Assembly: GCA_006937955.1 (NCBI GenBank)
Contig: SSNP01000095.1
Coordinates: 1,023,834 to 1,087,833, forward strand
Length of the DNA stretch: 64,000 nucleotides
Direction of reading: 5' to 3'
From: Pachypanchax playfairii
Lineage: Eukaryota > Chordata > Actinopteri > Cyprinodontiformes > Aplocheilidae
In this document: piece after piece, positions 61,601 through 64,000 of the stretch
Position numbering within the stretch: position 1 is the stretch's first letter
Layout of the letters: each line of letters starts with the position of its first letter
Notes under the pieces: generated by a model
What the model saw: the letters and a program-made list of their open reading frames with translations, nothing else
The model's database searches: none
What the model was told of the DNA's origin: nothing
Program-made: the position numbers and the translations under genes

Positions 61601-63647
61601 ATTTTCTGACATATTTTACTTTTTAACTTAAAAGTTCTGAGTAATGGTTTGACAGTTTATATTGTTTTTCTCCTCCAGGCTTGAATGTGATCAGGAATGT
61701 GCTACTCTGGAGAGAAACCGGCGTTTGGCCGAGGCGTTACAGATCGACTCTTCTTCTGACCCTTTTAATGTTCGCTCCACGTCGTCCCTCTACAGCGACA
61801 GCCTCAAAGAAGACGCCAGGTTTCAGCTCCATTCCACTGGTTTCATTGTACAGAATCACTCTCAAAAATACATTAAAACACATGGATCTTTACTGTGCTT
61901 GTTTTTCAGAAAAGACCTGAAGTTTGTTTCAGAAGTAGAAGAAGAGATCAGGAATCTTGTTGAACTCGCCAATAAGGTGATTATTTAAATTCCTTTTTTA
62001 TGTTTGGTCCTTGTAAAGTCGTTTGTTTCAGTGTGAGTGATTTCATCGTTCTCTGGGTCTGATTTATGGAAGCAGCTACCATCAACAGCAAAATAGAATT
62101 TCATTATTTTATCAATTAAAACAAGCTCACAAATGTTTTTCAATGTCTATGTAAGATGTAAGCAAAGAGCAACATTCCTGTTTCATCACTTCCTGTTTCA
62201 AATTGAGACTGAAGCTCAAAAACATTCATACTTGTAAGTGTCAAATCCACAAATTTGCTCCATGTTTCATTAAACAAAGTTATAATGATTCTAAATGTTT
62301 GAGACTCGAGCGTGCCACAAACACTTTAAAACTCATGTTGATTGAACTTGACTTAAATTTACCTAATTCTGAACACTGCACTTTCCAAAATAATTCTAAA
62401 ACTTCAGTTCAGTTTGGTTTTCTTTTCAGTAAAGTCACTTTACTTCTTGTTCAGAGCTTCTGCTTGAATCTTTGCATTATCTTCACTGCTTATAGTTTTT
62501 TTTCTCTGACCCAGTTGCAGTTCAGCTATATTTAAACTCGTTCTGTCCTCTGATTGGACCTCCATGATTTAACCAGTTTTGGTTAATATCGGATTTGTCA
62601 TCAAATTAAATTTCTAAAACCCGAAAACAAGATTAGATAATATTTTAACCACCCGAAAGAGTTGGTGAAAGAAAAATTAGTTTCATTATTTTTGATGTGG
62701 CATCTGTGTTTTACAAGATCATTTCTAAATCAGCCACATACTGAATTCTCTGCCTTTAACTGTATTTTCTGTCACTTCAGACCAAACAGGGTTATTTATT
62801 CAAATAAATCCTCTTACGTTGCTGTTTCTATCCTACTTTCTGGCTCAGAACCAGTTTTATTCCTGCTGTTGTTTCGTCTGTGATCCATTACAGCTAAAAA
62901 CATCCAGTGCTCCTGCATTTAAACACATGAATAAACTCTAGAAGCCTCCACAGGTTTGTAACATGATGTTAAAACAAGTCCTAAACAGGCAGGTAATTGA
63001 ACTATTAATTCAGGTGTGTTAGCAGGGAATCAAACGAACAGGATGGTGGTCGTCGAAGACCAGATTCTGACGTCATATTTTTTTTATTCTCTTTGGCATA
63101 ATTTTCTGATGAGAGCAGGGGAAACAGCCGAAGAGGAGCCACTGCTTCCCGCCGATGAACAGAGAGCACCGCAAAATCATCCATGAGCTGTCGGAGGTCT
63201 ACGGTGTCGAGAGCGTGAGCTACGACAGCGAGCCAAAACGCAATGTGGTCATCACGGCCCAAAAGTATGACTGCCTCCAAAGATGAGAACAGCTGTTACA
63301 GTGCTGATCATGGCTTTAAGGATGTTTTTATATTGTTTTTAGGGGAAAGTCGGCCTCTCCAACCTCAACCCTGACGTCGGTGATAGAGCGGGAGACAGCA
63401 GTGAGGGCGCCGCCTCCCATCGCACATTTCAAACAGACTAGCAGCAAGTAAGTCTTCCTCTGTGGTTAGATACTGTTCCAAAAGAGTCTGTGTTATACTG
63501 ATGATTAGAAGAAGAAATGTGAAGAACTTGTTTAAAAAAATTGTTTATTTTCCTTTTGGTTCTTCTCTGAGGGCTACGAGTGGAAGCACCTGGTCAAAGA
63601 TGGTGAAAGAAGAGCCGGTCATAGATTATTTTGATGTTCAGGACTGA
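52676..63647 (+). CDS. nfx1: NFX1, NF-X1 zinc-finger and R3H protein; 23 coding exons, 1,090 aa
   Basis: Exons: 52676-52694, 53535-54449, 54831-54992, 55189-55266, 55426-55531, 56616-56687, 56772-56911, 57008-57107, 57193-57410, 58082-58179, 58271-58301, 58389-58471, 59713-59821, 60078-60197, 60277-60356, 60434-60664, 61191-61264, 61346-61447, 61679-61819, 61910-61976, 63119-63264, 63343-63447, 63572-63647. Phases close throughout. Known: NFX1 is a nuclear regulator that binds X-box promoter DNA and mRNA, represses MHC class II or hTERT depending on isoform, and is a putative E3 ligase. Seen: an Arg/Gly/Asn-rich N-terminus (7-311), RING-type Cys/His region from about C325, repeated NF-X1 fingers (CGQHNCVQVCHGGMC, CGLHRCQEPCHRGNC and others) to about 900, R3H domain about 990-1030, and the conserved end EPVIDYFDVQD. 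Exon 11 is only 31 bases. Human NFX1 has 1,120 aa; the N-terminus is shorter and diverged, and the usual PAM2 motif is not clear. Confidence 0.96.
55650..56466. repeat. Decayed teleost DNA-transposon-like repeat in nfx1 intron 5
   Basis: Segments such as CAGTTTCAGCATCTGATATG and the end CAACTGTTTTGAAATTAGGT resemble, from memory, a repeat very common in teleosts whose ends read AATTCCAAAAAAGTTGGGAC. The left end is not recognisable. It explains most of an intron that is otherwise much longer than its neighbours. A (TA) run lies at about 56291-56308. The family is not named. Confidence 0.5.
57411..58081. other. nfx1 intron 9, nothing recognised
   Basis: Spacer between exons 57193-57410 and 58082-58179. 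Introns 58472-59712 and 60665-61190 are likewise AT-rich without recognised features. Confidence 0.5.
61530..61578. repeat. Short fragment of the same teleost repeat in nfx1 intron 18
   Basis: GTTGGGACGCTGTGTAAAAT followed by GTAAATGATAACAATC matches the usual left end of the teleost repeat noted in intron 5. Only about 50 bp are left. Confidence 0.45.
61977..63118. other. nfx1 intron 20 (1.1 kb), nothing recognised
   Basis: This is the intron before the R3H exon. It is AT-rich; a 110-codon frame (62203-62535) lacks motifs and is treated as chance. Confidence 0.5.
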
Positions 63648-64000
63648 GATCAACGTAAAAGAAAACACTGGAGCTGCATAAACTTCAGTTTGCATTTATC
63701 CCAAAAACACCTGAGATCTTTTTTCTCATCATCCATCAAAGATTTAGTGATTCTCTGGTTTTGTAATCAAACTATTCAAAGATGTGATTCTGTTTTCTCA
63801 ATCTGAAAATCTGTTTCTTTAAAAGTTCTTTTCTTTACAAATTATTTAAAATTCTAACTTTAGAATCACAAATTAAACACTGTATGAGTTCTCTTTGGTT
63901 TCAGGTACTTAAACAGTAATCTGAGTATCATTTGTAGCTGTAGGAAGATATTTTGATCTTTCTGTTGGTGCTGAGCCAAACCTCCTGTGGTAAACCTATC
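63648..64000 (+). other. nfx1: nfx1 3' UTR to the window edge
   Basis: Downstream of the TGA at 63645-63647. ATTAAA at 63872-63877 is a candidate poly(A) signal. The end of the transcript may lie beyond the window. Confidence 0.55.

Overview
The window is vertebrate nuclear DNA, almost certainly from a teleost fish. Introns are short to moderate with GT/AG borders, proteins align residue by residue with vertebrate families, and the repeats (Tc1/mariner, PIF/Harbinger-like, GGAT-tailed LINE ends) are typical of bony fish. Three genes were reconstructed exon by exon from conserved protein sequence and splice sites; the reading phase closes at every junction. Species cannot be named. Orthology calls rest on remembered family sequences, not on a search.

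Layout. (1) 1-3367: a tetranucleotide microsatellite, then a TATA-box promoter and a seven-exon eEF1A paralogue (+ strand, 456 aa) that resembles the amphibian oocyte form 42Sp50 more than somatic eEF1A. (2) 3931-48940: asap1 (- strand, 28 coding exons, 1,127 aa), an Arf GTPase-activating scaffold with BAR, PH, ArfGAP, ankyrin, proline-rich and SH3 parts. It is tail-to-tail with the eEF1A gene, and its introns hold nearly all mobile DNA in the window. (3) 48941-52675: the divergent asap1/nfx1 intergenic region, with promoter motifs at both ends and repeat fossils between. (4) 52676-63647: nfx1 (+ strand, 23 coding exons, 1,090 aa), a RING/NF-X1 zinc-finger/R3H nuclear regulator; its 3' UTR runs to the window edge.

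Mobile DNA. asap1 intron 6 holds a structurally complete 1,602-bp Tc1-like transposon (25424-27025). It has TA flanks, 200-bp terminal inverted repeats with one mismatch, and an uninterrupted 340-aa DD34E transposase. Older material includes a Harbinger-like patch with a MADF-type exon (about 7790-8500), Tc1 fossils (about 9720-10022 and 51545-52034), and fragments of a common teleost DNA repeat in nfx1 introns. Tandem repeats and three assembly gaps (11043-11050, 38389, 47112-47121) are listed.

The genes do not form a pathway: one serves translation or oocyte storage, one Arf/cytoskeleton signalling, one transcription and mRNA control. No new multi-gene system is evident. The best leads are the oocyte-type eEF1A with a compact promoter of candidate germline-factor motifs, the young and possibly active Tc1 element, and three perfect hairpins.
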